Source: Halothiobacillus sp. (GTDB taxonomy: Bacteria > Pseudomonadota > Gammaproteobacteria > Halothiobacillales > Halothiobacillaceae). From it: DNA of 64,000 nucleotides. A program made the position numbers and the translations under genes. Below the pieces are notes generated by a model, which had not been told where the DNA came from, did no database searches, and saw nothing but the letters and a program-made list of their open reading frames with translations. Shown piece by piece: positions 17,975 to 27,268 of the stretch; the first letter of the stretch is position 1, and each line of letters starts with the position of its first letter. The stretch spans positions 372,001 through 436,000 of the forward strand of contig JADQCE010000003.1 in assembly GCA_016278265.1 (NCBI GenBank). Reading direction: 5' to 3'.

Positions 17975-18748
17975 CTACTCGTCCACGCCCAGGATCACGT
18001 GGCTGGCCTTGACCAGCGCGCAGGTCGCCGCCCCCTCGGCAAGGCCCAGCGTGTCGATGCTGGTGTTGGTGACCACCGCCGTCAGGCGCGCGCCGCCGGG
18101 AAGGGCGACCACCACCTCGCTGTTGACCGCGCCGGTCTCGATGCGCTCGACCGTGCCGCAGAGCTGATTGCGCGCCGAGGTGCGCGAGTCGGCGTCGCTC
18201 AGGATCACGAAGCTTGCCTTGATCAGGGCATGCACGGCACGACCCTCGGCCAACGCCATGTCCTCGGCGCTGCGGCGCGTGATCACCGCGACCAGCTCGT
18301 CGCCACCGGCCAGCGAGACGACCACCTCGCTGCTGACCGGGCCGTGGGTGATCGCCTTCACCCGGCCGGCCAGGGCGTTCCTCGCGCTGGTCTTCATGTG
18401 GATCCTCCGCAGCAGGTCCAGATCGTCGGTCAGCTCGTTGCGTTCGAACAGGGCCAGCAGCTCCTGTTGCATGCCGTTGAGTCGCTTCCAGGCGGCCAGC
18501 AGGCGCCGCCCGTCCTCGGTGAGCACTGCCCCGCCGCCCTTCGACCCGCCATGACGGGTGGTGACCAGCGGCTTGTCGGCGAGGTTGTTGATCGCGTCGA
18601 CCGCGTCCCAGGCCGCCTTGTAGGTCATGCCGATCGACCGCGCCGCGCCGCTGATCGAGCCGGTCTGTTCCAGGGCGGCCAGCAGCCGCAGGCGGCGATC
18701 GGACACCTCGCCGGCACCCAGTTTCAGGCCGAGCGAGCCGGTGAACAT
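17975..18748 (-). CDS. modE: Molybdate-responsive transcriptional regulator
   Basis: 257 residues if started at ATG 18748; the frame also allows ATG 18778. The shorter start aligns with E. coli ModE (MFTGSLGLKLG against ILLTLKL). The N-terminus is a LysR-like winged helix (TGSISGAARSIGMTYKAAWDAVDAIN). Two TOBE molybdate-binding domains follow, each opening with TSARNxLxGxV. With molybdate bound it dimerises and represses mod genes. The 30 bases between the two candidate starts match a ModE operator, arguing for the internal start and for autoregulation. It lies directly upstream of modA on the same strand. Confidence 0.92.
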   Translation of the reverse strand: MFTGSLGLKLGAGEVSDRRLRLLAALEQTGSISGAARSIGMTYKAAWDAVDAINNLADKPLVTTRHGGSKGGGAVLTEDGRRLLAAWKRLNGMQQELLALFERNELTDDLDLLRRIHMKTSARNALAGRVKAITHGPVSSEVVVSLAGGDELVAVITRRSAEDMALAEGRAVHALIKASFVILSDADSRTSARNQLCGTVERIETGAVNSEVVVALPGGARLTAVVTNTSIDTLGLAEGAATCALVKASHVILGVDE

Positions 18749-18776
18749 CGCGTTATGTTTTTCACTATATATCGAC
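18749..18776 (-). promoter_or_regulatory. Candidate ModE operator abutting modE
   Basis: On the minus strand GTCGATATATA, six bases, AACATAACGCG. Against ATCGCTATATA-N6-TATATAACGAT this is 9/11 and 7/11 at the exact spacing. It ends one base before ATG 18748. Confidence 0.5.
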
Positions 18777-18830
18777 ATGAAGCTCAGAACAACGAGGTAA
18801 ACGGGTGGCCGATCTTACCCGGATCGGCCG

Positions 18831-20282
18831 TTACCTCTCGTAATCCTTGATCTGCGCGAACGCCTCCAGGGCCGCCTCGCGGGAGGCCTTGAGATCGACG
18901 ATCGGGCGGGGGTAGGTCTCGCCAAGCGTCACGCCGGCGCGGCTCAGGGTGCCGGGGTCGGCCTCCCAGGGGGCGAACAGCGCCTTGTCGGGCAGCCCGG
19001 CCAGTTCGGGTACCCAGCGGCGGACGAAGGCGCCCTCGGGGTCGAACTTCCCGCCCTGCAGCACCGGGTTGAAGATGCGGAAGTAGGGCGCGGCGTCCGC
19101 GCCGGTGCCCGCCACCCACTGCCAGCCGGCGGTGTTGCTGGGCAGGTCGGCGTCGACCAGCGTGTCCATGAACCAGTCGGCGCCGATGCGCCAGTCGACC
19201 AGGCAGTTCTTGGTCAGGAAGGACGCGACGATCATCCGAGCGCGGTTGTGCATCCAGCCGGTCGCCCACAGGGCACGCATGGCCGCGTCGACCACCGGAA
19301 TGCCGGTCTCGCCACGTTGCCAGGCGGTGATGTGGTCGGCGGCGTTGCGCCAGGGCAGGTGGTCGAAGCGGGCATCGAGGTTCTCGGTTTCGGTCTGCGG
19401 GAAGTGGTAGAGCAGATTGGCGCCGAACTCGCGCCAGCCGATCTCGCGCAGGAAGTGTTCCGGGCCCTTGTCGTCGAGGGCGTCCGGGTAGGCGCTGCGT
19501 ACCCGGGCGACCACCTGGCGCGGGGAGATCTCGCCGAAGTGCAGGTGCGGCGAGAGCCGCGAGGTGCCGTCGAGATCGAGCCGGTTGCGGGTTTCGTGGT
19601 AGTGCGAGACGTCGTCGAGGAACGACTCGAACCGATCCCAGGCGCCCGCTTCGCCCGGTACCCACCAGTCGGCAAAGCCGTCCGCCCAGTCCCGTTTCGG
19701 CAGGAGGCCGAGCGAGTCGATCGTCTCGCCCTCGATGGCCTTGTCCACCGTTGGCAGCCGCTCGGGCTCGGGCAGGACCGGCAGGTCGATGCCCTCGGCG
19801 AGCAGCGCCTTCCAGTAGGGCGTGAACACCTTGTAGGGCGCGCCCTGCTTGTTGAGCACGTTCCACGGCTCGTGCAGGTAGTTGCCGGCAAATGACTGCG
19901 CGGCCAGGGCCTCGTCGCGCAGCGCTTGCTTGATGACCCGGTCGGTGGCGATACCGGCCGGTTCCAGCCGCCGGTTCCAGTGCACGGCCGAGGCGCCGGA
20001 TTCGGTGGCCAGACTCGTCAGCACCTCGGTCGGCTCGCCGCGGCGGACAAGCAGTCGGCTGCCCAATGCCCGCAGGTCGCGATCGAGCGCCGTCAGGCTG
20101 TGGTGCAGCCACCAGCGATTGGCGCCTCCCTTGAGAAAGCCGTCGTGGCCCTGCGCCTCGCCCTCGGGCGGGACGATGTAGACGGGTATGATGTGCTCGG
20201 ATGCCAGCGCGGCGTCGAGCGCCGGGTTGTCGGCAAGGCGCAGATCCTGGCGGAACCAGACGAGGGTGGTTGATGTGGACAT
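18831..20282 (-). CDS. phrB: Deoxyribodipyrimidine photo-lyase (class I)
   Basis: 483 residues starting at the ATG of MSTSTTLVWFRQDLRLADNPAL, the classic N-terminal antenna-domain opening. The C-terminal FAD-binding domain carries LSPHLHFGEISPRQV, FLREIGWREFGANLLYHFP, GIPVVDAAMRALWATGWMHNRARM and WQWVAGTGADAAPYFRIFNP. It repairs cyclobutane pyrimidine dimers using blue light. A much longer open frame upstream runs antisense to the efflux gene and is not part of it. Only 36 bases separate its start from the divergent RND adaptor gene. Confidence 0.95.
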   Translation of the reverse strand: MSTSTTLVWFRQDLRLADNPALDAALASEHIIPVYIVPPEGEAQGHDGFLKGGANRWWLHHSLTALDRDLRALGSRLLVRRGEPTEVLTSLATESGASAVHWNRRLEPAGIATDRVIKQALRDEALAAQSFAGNYLHEPWNVLNKQGAPYKVFTPYWKALLAEGIDLPVLPEPERLPTVDKAIEGETIDSLGLLPKRDWADGFADWWVPGEAGAWDRFESFLDDVSHYHETRNRLDLDGTSRLSPHLHFGEISPRQVVARVRSAYPDALDDKGPEHFLREIGWREFGANLLYHFPQTETENLDARFDHLPWRNAADHITAWQRGETGIPVVDAAMRALWATGWMHNRARMIVASFLTKNCLVDWRIGADWFMDTLVDADLPSNTAGWQWVAGTGADAAPYFRIFNPVLQGGKFDPEGAFVRRWVPELAGLPDKALFAPWEADPGTLSRAGVTLGETYPRPIVDLKASREAALEAFAQIKDYER

Positions 20283-20318
20283 GGACGGTTCGGTAATGGC
20301 GGCAGGGAGGAATGGCCG

Positions 20319-21455
20319 GTGAGTATGGCAAAGCGCCGTGGCTTTTTTCTGCCGATCCTCGCCGTGGTCGGCGGCCTTTTCGTCGCGCTGGGTCTGCCCG
20401 TCGAGCGGGCATTGGCCGAGTCCAAGTCGGCGGGCAACGATGCTCCCGTGGTGCTGGTAGGGCCGTTGACCACCGGTGTGGTGACCCATGCACCGTTGGT
20501 CGGCGAGGTGACCGCGGAGACCACGGCGTCGGTCGGATTTCAAGTGACCGGGCGCATCAGCGAACGCCCGGTGCGCCGCGGGCAGCGGCTTGTCGCCGGT
20601 GAGCCGCTGGCCCGGCTCGACAGCCGCGACCTGGCCGCACGGGTCGACTCGGTTCAGGCCGAACTCGCGCAGGCGCGGGCCGAGGCGCGACTGGCCGCGC
20701 AGGAGCTCGAGCGCACCCGCCAGTTGCAAGAGCGCCTGGTTGCGAGCCGACAGGCCCTTGACCAGGCGATCTCCCGCGAACAGGCGACCCGCGCCCGCGC
20801 GGCCAGCGCCGAGGCGCGGCTGGCCGAGGCGCGCAATGCCCTGGATTACGCCACGCTGGCGGCGCCCTTTGCGGGCGTGGTGATCGAGATCGTCGCCGAT
20901 GTCGGTGAGGTGGTGGCCGCCGGTCAGCCGGTGGTGCGGCTGGCGGCCGATGACGGTCGGCTGGTCGAGGTGGCGGTGCCCGAGCGGCGCCTGGTCGACG
21001 TGCCCGACACGGGCATCGCACACCTGGAAAGCGACTCGGTCCAGGTCGAGGCCACGCTGGATTCGGTGAGCGGCGCGGCCGATCCGGTCAGTCGGACATT
21101 TGCCGCCCGCTACCGGTTGCCCGTCGCCGACGGGCGGCCCTGGTCGCTGGGTCAGACCGCGACGTTGGCGTTCAGGGAAGAGACGTCGCAGCGGCGCGTG
21201 CCGATCGGTGCCGTCTTCGCCCGTGATGATCGTCCGCGGGTCTTCCGGGTGGTCGACGGCCGGGTCGAGGCGGTCGAGGTGCGCCTGGTGCGTATCGAGG
21301 CTGGTCATGCCGTGATCGAGTCCGATCTGCCAGCCGGCGCGCTGGTAGTGATCGCCGGGGTCAACCGACTGCATGACGGCCAGGCCGTCGAGCCGCGACG
21401 CGGCGACGAGGTCGCGGCCGGTGCGGCGGACGAGGTCGAGGAGATCTCGCCTTGA
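20319..21455 (+). CDS. RND efflux periplasmic adaptor (membrane fusion protein)
   Basis: 378 residues from GTG 20319; an ATG two codons on is the alternative, but the GGGAGG site is better spaced for the GTG. An N-terminal signal/anchor (FFLPILAVVGGLFVALG) is followed by the biotinyl-lipoyl half-motifs (VGFQVTGRISERPVRRGQRLVAGEPLARLD and LAAPFAGVVIEIVADVGEVVAAGQPVVRL) flanking an alanine-rich coiled coil, then a beta-barrel domain. It bridges the inner-membrane pump encoded next to an outer-membrane channel not present here. Its stop overlaps the pump start. Confidence 0.9.
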   Translation: MSMAKRRGFFLPILAVVGGLFVALGLPVERALAESKSAGNDAPVVLVGPLTTGVVTHAPLVGEVTAETTASVGFQVTGRISERPVRRGQRLVAGEPLARLDSRDLAARVDSVQAELAQARAEARLAAQELERTRQLQERLVASRQALDQAISREQATRARAASAEARLAEARNALDYATLAAPFAGVVIEIVADVGEVVAAGQPVVRLAADDGRLVEVAVPERRLVDVPDTGIAHLESDSVQVEATLDSVSGAADPVSRTFAARYRLPVADGRPWSLGQTATLAFREETSQRRVPIGAVFARDDRPRVFRVVDGRVEAVEVRLVRIEAGHAVIESDLPAGALVVIAGVNRLHDGQAVEPRRGDEVAAGAADEVEEISP

Positions 21456-24400
21456 GCCAGTCGGTCGTCAGCCGCTTCAATCTCTCCGCGCTGGCGGTCC
21501 GCGAGCGGTCGATCACCCTCTACCTGATCCTGCTGGTCGCCTTCGCCGGCCTGTATGCCTTTGTCTCGCTGGGGCGTGCCGAGGACCCGGCCTTCACCCT
21601 CAAGGTGATGCTCGCCGAGGCGCACTGGGACGGGGCGACTGCCCGCGAGATGCAGCAGCAGGTGGGCGAGCCGCTCGAGGTGGCGCTCGACAACGTGCCG
21701 TATTTCGACTTCGTCGAGACCATCAGTCGGCCCGGCTCGGTCTACCTGCGCATCAATTTCGCCGAGTCCACGCCGCCCGAGGCGGTCGACAATGCCTTCT
21801 ACCAGGTGCGCAAGCACCTCTCCGATGCCGCCCCACAGCTGCCCCCCGGCGTGGCCGGACCGTTCTTCAACGACGACTTCTCGGATGTCTATTTCACGCT
21901 CTACGCACTGACCGCGCCCGGGGTGGATCAGCGCACACTGGTGGATGCTGCCGAGACGTTGCGGCGCGAGGCGCTGCGGGTCGAGGGCGTGGACAAGGCC
22001 CACCTGATCGGCGAGCAGGACGACCGGGTCGAGATCCGTCTCGATCCGGCCCGCATCCAGTCGATGGGATTGTCGGTCGAGGCAGTCGCCGCGGCCATCG
22101 ACGGCCAGAACCGCCTGACCGGCCGCGGGCTGATCGAGACCGACGGCCCCCGCCTGTACCTGCGGGTCGGGCCGGGGCTGGATGCCGATGGCCCCGAGAC
22201 GATCGAGCGCCTCGCGGCCACCCCGCTGACCATCGGCGGTCGGGTGCTGCGCGTCGCGGACGTGGCCGAGGTCTCGCGCCGACTGGCCGATCCGCCCGCC
22301 TTCGTGGTGGAGAACAATGGCGAGCGCGCCCTGATGGTGGGCGTTATCATGGAGGAAAACGTCAACGGCCTGAAACTCGGCGAGCGCCTGGCGGCCTTCG
22401 AGGAGCGTGTCGTCACCGGCCTGCCGGCCGGCGTGGAGCTCGAGAAGGTCACCAACCAGGCCGATGCGATCCGGCTGGCGGTCGACACCTTCCAGATCAA
22501 GTTCCTGCTCGCCCTGGGCGTGGTGATGCTGGTGGGTTTTCTCGCCCTGGGCCTGCGTGCCGGGTTGGTGGTCGCGTTGGCCGTGCCGCTGACCCTGGCC
22601 ATGACCTTCGTCGTCATGCAGATCACCGGCAAGAACCTCGATCGGATCACGCTTGGGGCACTGATTCTCTCGCTGGGCCTGCTGGTGGACGATGCCATCA
22701 TCGCCATCGAGATGATGCTGGTGAAGCTCGAGGAGGGCGCCGATCGCATTGCCGCGGCGGGCCATGCCTGGACGGTCACCGCCATGCCGATGCTGGTGGG
22801 CACCCTGGTCACCGTGGTCGGCTTCGTGCCGATCGGTTTCGCCCAGTCGAACGTGGGCGAGTACGCCGGCAATATCTTTTGGATCCTGGGCATCTCCCTG
22901 ATCGCCTCGTGGTTCGTCGCGGTGGTGTTCACGCCGTATCTCGGTGTGAAGCTATTGCCGCGCATCGAGCCGTCACCGGGCGAGATGTACGGCGGGCGCA
23001 TCTACCGCGCGCTGCGCTGGCTGATTACCGGTTGCGTCGCGCATCGCTGGTGGGTGCTCGGCGGCACCCTGATCCTGTTCGTCGCCTCGGCCATGTTGAT
23101 GGCCCAAGGCGTGGCCCAGCAGTTCTTCCCTAGTTCCGACCGCCCCGAGTTGCTGATCGACATCCAGCTGCCCGAGGGCAGTTCGACCGTCGCGACCCGA
23201 GAGGTGGCCGAGCGCGTGGCCGCGGCGATCGAGAACGACCCGGCGCTGGAGTCACTGTCGACCTATATCGGACGTGGTGCGCCGCGCTTCTTCCTTGCGC
23301 TCAACCCCGAGCTGCCTGACCCCGCCTTCGCCAAGATCATCGCCGTCACCCACAATGCCGAGGCGCGCGAGGCCCTGCGCGAACGTCTGGAGACGATGAT
23401 CGTCGACGGCGCCTTCCCCGAGGCGCGCGTGCGCCCGCACCCCTTGCTGTACGGCCCGCCGGTGGTCTGGCCGGTGCAGTTCCGCGTCATGGGGGCGGAG
23501 ATCGAGCGGCTGGTGGCAATCGGCGAGCGGGTGCGTGACGTGATGGCGGAGAATCCGCACCTGGTCGATCCGCATCTCGAGTGGGGTCGGCAGGTGCCCA
23601 CCCTGTCGCTGTCGCTCGATCCGGCGCGGCTGGCGGCCTTCGGCCTGACACCGGTCGAGGTGCAGCGCCAGACCGCGCGCCTGATCAATGGTCAGGTGGC
23701 CACCGAGCTGCGCGAGGGCATCCGGGGCATCGAGGTGGTGGTCCGCGGTGATCCGGCCGTGGCCCGCGACCCGGCCCGGCTCGAGACCTTGCCGATTCGG
23801 CTCGATGACGGCACCAGCGTGCCGCTGGCACAACTCGGCGAGATCGTGGTCGAGACCGAGTTGCCGGTGTTCAAGCGCCGCAATCAGACCCCGTATCTCA
23901 ACGTGAATGCCGAGATCCGAGGCGCCCAGCCGCCGGATGCGACCAGTGCGAGCTGGCAGGATCTGGCCGAGCTGCGCGCCGACCTGCCGCCCGGTTATCG
24001 CCTGGAGATCGGTGGCACCGTCGAGCAGTCGGCCAAGGCCCAGAACTCGCTCAAGGTGATCATGCCGCTGATGGTGGTGCTGATGCTGACCCTGCTGATG
24101 CTCAACATGCGCTCGTTCCCGGGCCTGTTCATGGTGCTGCTGACCGCCCCGCTGGGGTTGATCGGTGCCGCTGGGGCGCTGGCGCTGTTCAACCAGCCGT
24201 TCGGTTTTGTCGCGCTCCTCGGCCTGATCGGGTTGGCGGGCATCCTGATGCGCAACACCCTGATCCTGGTGGGGCAGATCGACGAGAACCGCCGCGCCGG
24301 CGATGATCGCCACACGGCGGTGATCGAGGCGACCATCCGCCGGGCTCGGCCGGTGGTGCTGACCGCCCTGGCCGCGGTGCTCGCCTTCGTGCCGCTCACT

Positions 24401-24535
24401 GCCAGCACCTTCTGGGGGCCGCTGGCCTACACACTGATCGGCGGGATCGCCGTCGGCACGGTGCTGACCATCGTGTTCCTGCCGGCGATGTATGCGGTGT
24501 GGTTCCGGGTCAAGCCGCCCGAGGTGTCCGCTTGA
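21452..24535 (+). CDS. RND efflux transporter permease
   Basis: 1027 residues from a TTG start overlapping the adaptor stop (TTGA). The usual RND arrangement is visible: TM1 near residues 20-40, a large periplasmic domain, a helix bundle with LGLLVDDAIIAIEMMLVKLEEG (the TM4 region with the paired Asp residues of the proton relay), a second periplasmic domain, and the C-terminal bundle (LIGLAGILMRNTLILVGQIDENR). It exports drugs, detergents or similar compounds by proton antiport. The adaptor/pump pair without an outer-membrane factor is common, and TolC would be supplied elsewhere. Substrate unknown. Confidence 0.93.
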   Translation: MSQSVVSRFNLSALAVRERSITLYLILLVAFAGLYAFVSLGRAEDPAFTLKVMLAEAHWDGATAREMQQQVGEPLEVALDNVPYFDFVETISRPGSVYLRINFAESTPPEAVDNAFYQVRKHLSDAAPQLPPGVAGPFFNDDFSDVYFTLYALTAPGVDQRTLVDAAETLRREALRVEGVDKAHLIGEQDDRVEIRLDPARIQSMGLSVEAVAAAIDGQNRLTGRGLIETDGPRLYLRVGPGLDADGPETIERLAATPLTIGGRVLRVADVAEVSRRLADPPAFVVENNGERALMVGVIMEENVNGLKLGERLAAFEERVVTGLPAGVELEKVTNQADAIRLAVDTFQIKFLLALGVVMLVGFLALGLRAGLVVALAVPLTLAMTFVVMQITGKNLDRITLGALILSLGLLVDDAIIAIEMMLVKLEEGADRIAAAGHAWTVTAMPMLVGTLVTVVGFVPIGFAQSNVGEYAGNIFWILGISLIASWFVAVVFTPYLGVKLLPRIEPSPGEMYGGRIYRALRWLITGCVAHRWWVLGGTLILFVASAMLMAQGVAQQFFPSSDRPELLIDIQLPEGSSTVATREVAERVAAAIENDPALESLSTYIGRGAPRFFLALNPELPDPAFAKIIAVTHNAEAREALRERLETMIVDGAFPEARVRPHPLLYGPPVVWPVQFRVMGAEIERLVAIGERVRDVMAENPHLVDPHLEWGRQVPTLSLSLDPARLAAFGLTPVEVQRQTARLINGQVATELREGIRGIEVVVRGDPAVARDPARLETLPIRLDDGTSVPLAQLGEIVVETELPVFKRRNQTPYLNVNAEIRGAQPPDATSASWQDLAELRADLPPGYRLEIGGTVEQSAKAQNSLKVIMPLMVVLMLTLLMLNMRSFPGLFMVLLTAPLGLIGAAGALALFNQPFGFVALLGLIGLAGILMRNTLILVGQIDENRRAGDDRHTAVIEATIRRARPVVLTALAAVLAFVPLTASTFWGPLAYTLIGGIAVGTVLTIVFLPAMYAVWFRVKPPEVSA

Positions 24536-24630
24536 CGGCCGTCTCGGTTGGAGAGAGGAATCAGAATCCAGGGGTTAGGAATGGCGTTGTCCTGCCCTCT
24601 GGGCTCTCCCCGGGGTTCTTGGGGTTTTCG

Positions 24631-24670
24631 CTGTCACCGAACCGTTGTCACACTTTCATCTTGCTGTCAC
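24631..24670 (+). promoter_or_regulatory. Tandem Pho boxes upstream of pstS
   Basis: CTTTCAT (24653) and CTGTCAC (24664) stand exactly 11 bases apart, matching the Pho-box form CTGTCAT-N4-CTGTCAT. Another CTGTCAC lies 22 bases upstream at 24631, on the same 11-base phase. TGCAAT at 24694 could be the -10. PhoB-dependent induction under phosphate limitation is expected. Confidence 0.75.
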
Positions 24671-24734
24671 AAATCGTCATCAGACTCCTTCCCTGCAATC
24701 GCGTTGTGTTGAACACCAAATGAGGTTTTTTCTG

Positions 24735-25751
24735 ATGAAACGTTTTGCCGTATCCAGCATCGGCCTGGCCGCCGTCATGGCCGCGACCATGAGCTCCGCC
24801 CAGGCGCGAGAACAGCTCCGCATCGTCGGTTCGTCCACCGTCTTCCCGTTCTCGAGCTACGTGGCTGAAGAGCTGGGCGCAACCACCAAGTGGTCCACTC
24901 CGGTCATCGAATCCACCGGTTCCGGCGGCGGCATGAAGCTGTTCTGCGAAGGCAACGGTCTGGACACCCCGGACATCACCAATGCGTCGCGCCGCATGAA
25001 GCCGTCCGAGTTCGAGCGCTGCCAGGAAAACGGCGTCACCGACATCACCGAGGCCATGGTCGGTTACGACGGCATCGCCTTCGCCCAGAGCAACACCAAC
25101 GACGACGTCAACCTGACCCGCGAGCAGATCGCCCTGGCGCTGCTGGAGAAGGTGCCGCAGGACGGTGAGCTGGTCGACAACCCGTACATGAAGTGGAGCG
25201 ACATCGACGCCTCCTTGCCGGCCCGCGAGATCCGCGTCTACGGCCCGCCGACCACTTCCGGCACCCGTGACGCCTTCGAGGAGCTGGTGCTCGAGGCCGT
25301 GACCGAGGAAATGGAAGCCTACGGTAATGAAGGCTATGCCAACCTGCGCAAGGACGGTGCCTACATCGACGCCGGCGAGAATGACAACCTGATCGTGCAG
25401 AAGCTCGAAAAGGACACCGAAGCCTTTGGCATTTTCGGTTACTCCTTCCTCGAGGAGAACTCCGATAAGCTGTCTGGGGCCAACATCGACGGCGTCGCGC
25501 CGGAGCCGGACGCGATCGGTTCGGGCGAGTACCCGGTTTCCCGTTCGCTGTGGTTCTACATCAAGAACAGCCACGCCGACGAGGTTCCGGCCATGGGTGA
25601 CTACGTCGAGCTGTTCATGAGCGACAAGATGATCAGCGATCTCGGTTACCTCAAGGGCACCGGCCTGATCCCGATGCCGCAGGATCTGCTCAACGAATGG
25701 CAGGCCGACGTGTCCGATCGCAAAAAGCTTGAGCTCTCCGATCTCAAGTAA
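24735..25751 (+). CDS. pstS: Phosphate-binding periplasmic protein
   Basis: 338 residues from the ATG at 24735, chosen because GAGG sits nine bases before it and the signal peptide MKRFAVSSIGLAAVMAATMSSAQA begins there; the frame opens earlier. The mature protein starts REQLRIVGSSTVFPFSSYVAEELG and has STGSGGGMKLFCEG and PPTTSGTRDAFEEL, the phosphate-binding loops (Ser, Thr, Arg, Asp) of the PstS family. It captures phosphate for PstCAB. A hairpin terminator downstream likely lowers read-through, so pstS would be expressed more than the membrane genes. Confidence 0.94.
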   Translation: MKRFAVSSIGLAAVMAATMSSAQAREQLRIVGSSTVFPFSSYVAEELGATTKWSTPVIESTGSGGGMKLFCEGNGLDTPDITNASRRMKPSEFERCQENGVTDITEAMVGYDGIAFAQSNTNDDVNLTREQIALALLEKVPQDGELVDNPYMKWSDIDASLPAREIRVYGPPTTSGTRDAFEELVLEAVTEEMEAYGNEGYANLRKDGAYIDAGENDNLIVQKLEKDTEAFGIFGYSFLEENSDKLSGANIDGVAPEPDAIGSGEYPVSRSLWFYIKNSHADEVPAMGDYVELFMSDKMISDLGYLKGTGLIPMPQDLLNEWQADVSDRKKLELSDLK

Positions 25752-25804
25752 GTGATGGAGCCGCTCCCCAGGGACGGGGAGGGGATGTCCTCCAAGGGAA
25801 GGGG

Positions 25805-25831
25805 AAAGCCGGTGGGCCATCCGCCGGCTTT
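25805..25831 (+). terminator. Attenuating terminator between pstS and pstC
   Basis: AAAGCCGGTGG pairs with CCGCCGGCTTT (one G-U) across a five-base loop and is followed by CTCTTGTT. It fits partial termination after pstS. Confidence 0.65.
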
Positions 25832-25833
25832 CT

Positions 25834-25880
25834 CTTGTTGCAAGCATTTGCTGCGTTGATGAGCGAATGCTTGCAACAAG
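25834..25880. repeat. 15-bp inverted repeat between pstS and pstC
   Basis: CTTGTTGCAAGCATT at 25834-25848 is perfectly complementary to AATGCTTGCAACAAG at 25866-25880, with a 17-base loop. It starts three bases after the terminator stem. Function unknown; it could stabilise the pstS mRNA 3' end. Confidence 0.7.
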
Positions 25881-25983
25881 AGCCGGGTTCTCAATAATGG
25901 CCTGCTTAAACAGAGCCGCCTAGGCCAATGATCGACCGGATGGCCGGCCATGACCGGCCATCGACAAGACGGGACACGCTGAC

Positions 25984-27243
25984 ATGCAGACCGACCAGAT
26001 ACTGATCACGTTCTTCGCCGGGGTACTGTTGCTTGGGCTGCTGGGATTCTTCCTTGGGCGCTCCAAGGCCGTCCGGGTACGCGCCGCTGGCACGCACATG
26101 CATTCCCAGCCGGGTCAGTACGCCTGGTTCACCGTTCTGAGCGCGGCCGGTCCGGCGGTGATCGTCGCGATGATTGCCGCGATCGTCCTCGGGCTGTTCG
26201 AGACGGCGTTTCCCGGTTGGTTGGCCGTGCTTGGTGCGCTGGGCCTGGGTGCCTTCGGTCTGTTCATTGGCCTGAACCGTGTCCGCCCCGAACTGCGGGC
26301 GCGCGACTCGCTGGAGCGGGCGGTCAAGTGGGTGCTGATCGGCGCGGCCTCGATCTCGGTGCTGGCGACCTTCGGCATCCTGTTCTCCATCCTGTTCGAG
26401 GCGATCCGCTTCTTCCAGATGGAGAGCTTCTGGTATTTCATCACCGGCACCAACTGGGCGCCGGGCGATGCGTTCCTGGAAGGCGCCGGCCGGGCCGAGG
26501 CGACCGAGGGGCCGTCGGGGAATTTCGGTGCCGTGCCGCTGTTCGCCGGCACGTTCATGATTACCGCCATCGCCATGCTGGTGGCCGTGCCCATCGGCGT
26601 CTCGGCGGCGATCTACATGGCCGAGTACGCGCCGAGCAAGGTGCGAGACGTCGCCAAGCCGGTGCTCGAGGTGCTCGCCGGCATCCCGACGGTGGTCTAC
26701 GGCTTCTTCGCGGCGATCACGGTCGCCCCGCTGATCGTGTCGGCGGCGGATGCGGTCGGGCTCGATGCCTCTTTCAACAACGCCCTGGCCCCGGGGATCG
26801 TCATGGGCATCATGATCATCCCCTTCATTTCCTCGCTCTCCGACGACGTGATCAGTTCGGTGCCCAATGCAATGCGGCAAGGTTCACTGGCGTTGGGCAC
26901 CACCCGCAACGAGACCATCCGCCACGTGGTGCTGCCCGCCGCGCTGCCGGGCATTATCTCGGCGACGCTGCTGGGTGTCTCGCGGGCGCTGGGCGAGACC
27001 ATGATCGTGGTGATGGCCGCAGGCATGCGCCCCAACCTCACGGCCAACCCGCTCGAGGACATGACCACCGTGACCGTCAGCATCGTCTCGGCGCTGACCG
27101 GGGATAATGAGTTCGAGTCCGCCGCGACATTGTCGGCCTTCGCCCTGGGGCTGGTGCTGTTCGTGATCACCCTGGCGTTGAATTTCGTCTCCGTGATCAT
27201 GATCCGCCGCTTCCGTGAGAAGTACGCGGTCAACGCTCTTTAA
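25984..27243 (+). CDS. pstC: Phosphate ABC transporter permease PstC
   Basis: 419 residues, about 100 more than E. coli PstC. The extra N-terminal part contains three hydrophobic segments (ILITFFAGVLLLGLLGFFLG and two more) before the conserved core. The core has GTFMITAIAMLVAVPIGVSAAIYMAEYAP and the EAA loop SLALGTTRNETIRHVVLPAALPGIISATLLGVSRALGETM. It forms the phosphate channel with PstA. Long PstC proteins of this type are known in gammaproteobacteria. Confidence 0.92.
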   Translation: MQTDQILITFFAGVLLLGLLGFFLGRSKAVRVRAAGTHMHSQPGQYAWFTVLSAAGPAVIVAMIAAIVLGLFETAFPGWLAVLGALGLGAFGLFIGLNRVRPELRARDSLERAVKWVLIGAASISVLATFGILFSILFEAIRFFQMESFWYFITGTNWAPGDAFLEGAGRAEATEGPSGNFGAVPLFAGTFMITAIAMLVAVPIGVSAAIYMAEYAPSKVRDVAKPVLEVLAGIPTVVYGFFAAITVAPLIVSAADAVGLDASFNNALAPGIVMGIMIIPFISSLSDDVISSVPNAMRQGSLALGTTRNETIRHVVLPAALPGIISATLLGVSRALGETMIVVMAAGMRPNLTANPLEDMTTVTVSIVSALTGDNEFESAATLSAFALGLVLFVITLALNFVSVIMIRRFREKYAVNAL

Positions 27244-27268
27244 TTCGATCAACCGGAAAGATTCTGTC

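Noticed and set aside
18778-18778. ATG 18778 as the modE start
   Set aside because: Not excluded, but the internal ATG 18748 aligns with ModE families and the intervening bases match a ModE operator, so the shorter form was listed.
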